Origin: Tenggerimyces flavus
GTDB lineage: Bacteria > Actinomycetota > Actinomycetes > Propionibacteriales > Actinopolymorphaceae
Reading direction: 5' to 3'
DNA: 64,000 nucleotides
Assembly: GCF_016907715.1 (NCBI RefSeq)
Contig: NZ_JAFBCM010000001.1
Coordinates: 6,572,001-6,636,000, forward strand
Positions within the stretch are counted from its first letter, which is position 1. Each line of letters opens with the position of its first letter. Below are positions 63,064-64,000 of this stretch, one piece after another. The translations under genes and the position numbers were made by a program. The notes beneath the pieces are model-generated. The model had not been told where the DNA came from and did no database searches. It saw only the letters and a list, made by a program, of their open reading frames with translations.

Positions 63064-63486
63064 TCAGGCGACGAGATGCCAACCTTTCGTCGCGTCGACG
63101 CGCGGCCAGGTCGCGAGTTCCTCCTCGACTCCCTCGAGTTGGCTCATCGCACCGCCGATGCACCAGAAGATCTCGAACACCTCATCGGAGAAGTTGTGCA
63201 CACGATGCCGTCGCGTGGCTGGGATGTTGATCACGTCGCCGCTCGTCATCACGTGTCGGACGCCTTCCAGGATGATCTCGGCAGTCCCCCGGACGACGTA
63301 GTAGACCTCGTCGAACGGGTGCGCGTCCTCGTGAATCGTGGCGCCCGGCGCGATCCAGACGAAGCCCGCGCAGAGGTTCTTGGCGCCGAGGGCGTCGGCG
63401 ATCAGCACGACGTCGCGCATCCCGCCGTCGGGCGACTCGATGATCTCGGCATCGACGGTACGGATGGGCGATTCGCCAACTGTCAT
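63064..63486 (-). CDS. cupin-domain protein
   Basis: The 140-residue single cupin has the metal-binding motif 1 H-E-D-A-H-P-F-D-E-V-Y-Y-V-V-R-G and motif 2 ending in RRHRVHNF, so the 3-His-1-Glu set is largely present. Small cupins in sugar loci act as isomerases, dioxygenases or sugar sensors. The ATG at 63486 has AAAGGA upstream. It follows the SDR gene by 26 bases and precedes the second GntR gene by 41. Confidence 0.82.
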   Translation of the reverse strand: MTVGESPIRTVDAEIIESPDGGMRDVVLIADALGAKNLCAGFVWIAPGATIHEDAHPFDEVYYVVRGTAEIILEGVRHVMTSGDVINIPATRRHRVHNFSDEVFEIFWCIGGAMSQLEGVEEELATWPRVDATKGWHLVA

Positions 63487-63512
63487 GGCGGTGTCCTTTC
63501 GATCGAAGTCCT

Positions 63513-64000
63513 TCATACCGGCGTCGGTGTCACGATGACGTGCCCGTCGACGACCGTCGTTCGCTGCTTCGGGCCGGAGCCGATCTCGGCACCGCCGCTC
63601 ACGACGAGCTCGGTGCCCGTGATGAACGAAGCCTTCGCGCTCGCCAGGAAGAAGCACGTATGCGCGACCTCCTCCGGCGTACCGCTGCGACCCATCCATT
63701 GCCAGCTCTCGATGACGTTGTGCAGCTCGGTCGGGTCGTCCAACGAGGACTCGAGCCGGCGGCGCGACTCGGTCACGATGTTGCCCGGCAGGACAGTGTT
63801 GACCCGGACACCGGAGTGCACCTCGTCGATCGCCACAGCCTTACTGAACGACGCGATTGCGCCCTTGGTCGCGCTATAGATCGACACGCGGTCGTGGCCG
63901 ACCAGGCCCGCGACGCTGCCGATGTTGACGATCGACCCCTTGCTCCGACGGAGGTGCGGCAACGTCGCCCTCGTCGTCAGGATGCAGCTCAGCAGGTTGG
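63513..64000 (-). CDS. short-chain dehydrogenase, 5' end outside window
   Basis: The C-terminal 161 or so residues of an SDR: SIVNIGSVAGL with the catalytic Ser, Y-X3-K in IYSATKGA, then NTVLPGNIVT and the usual GGAEIG end. The reading frame stays open to the window edge (…NLLSCILTTRATLPHL), so the N-terminal NAD-binding part lies beyond. It is probably in one unit with the cupin and the second GntR gene. Confidence 0.85.
   Translation of the reverse strand, partial: NLLSCILTTRATLPHLRRSKGSIVNIGSVAGLVGHDRVSIYSATKGAIASFSKAVAIDEVHSGVRVNTVLPGNIVTESRRRLESSLDDPTELHNVIESWQWMGRSGTPEEVAHTCFFLASAKASFITGTELVVSGGAEIGSGPKQRTTVVDGHVIVTPTPV

Noticed and set aside
1-64000. CRISPR array, tRNA or rRNA genes
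   Set aside because: No regularly spaced direct repeats, cloverleaf-like CCA-proximal patterns or conserved rRNA segments were seen by eye. A dedicated scan could still find a tRNA.

Overview
The window comes from a high-GC, soil-type actinomycete. The signs are strong G/C third-position bias, frequent GTG starts, four-base ATGA/GTGA stop-start overlaps, FCD-type GntR regulators, an ECF-like sigma factor, and a remnant of the actinobacterial 'anchored repeat' metal transporter. No rRNA, tRNA or CRISPR array was seen. Everything here is read from sequence and family knowledge; no database search was run.

Region A (about 0.6-42.5 kb) reads as one large specialised-metabolite or glycoconjugate gene cluster. 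It holds a split heptose-nucleotide set: GmhA-like isomerase at 24822, HddA-like kinase at 25511, GmhB-like phosphatase at 8162, GalU-like nucleotidyltransferase at 4388. Sugar tailoring genes accompany it: DegT aminotransferase, SDR epimerase, MocA-type oxidoreductase, N-formyltransferase, methyltransferase, FAD oxidoreductase, NodB-type deacetylase and sulfotransferase. There are two GT4, one GT2, one DxD and one GT-C glycosyltransferase. Two carrier-protein fusions stand out: a carrier-thioesterase, and an FkbH enzyme with its own C-terminal carrier. Two radical SAM enzymes, a class I/II aminotransferase, a heterodimeric ABC exporter and two atypical LuxR regulators are also present. No ketosynthase, adenylation or condensation domain is visible. 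The largest gene encodes a double-length UvrA with four ABC domains, translationally coupled to a terpene-cyclase-like toroid protein. By analogy with known UvrA-like self-resistance proteins this suggests, but does not prove, a DNA-targeting product.

Region B (about 42.5-48.7 kb) is scarred DNA. An IS481-family element (42925-44024) has 25-bp imperfect ends, a 6-bp GCTAGA target duplication and a transposase frameshifted by an 8-bp duplication. Next to it, all four genes of an anchored-repeat metal ABC transporter locus are frameshifted or truncated. An MBL-fold hydrolase and a VOC protein follow.

Region C (about 48.7-64 kb) is a sugar or cyclitol catabolic locus: an ABC sugar importer, SMP-30 lactonase, GH127-like hydrolase, TIM-barrel isomerase, HpcH/HpaI aldolase, D-2-hydroxyacid dehydrogenase, a double-domain SDR, and a Rieske ferredoxin plus membrane di-iron oxygenase pair resembling rhizopine MocE/MocD. 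Two FCD-type GntR regulators are present. Five copies of a palindrome close to CAGTATACTG sit in front of its transcription units and probably define the local regulon. A second SDR and a cupin run off the right edge.
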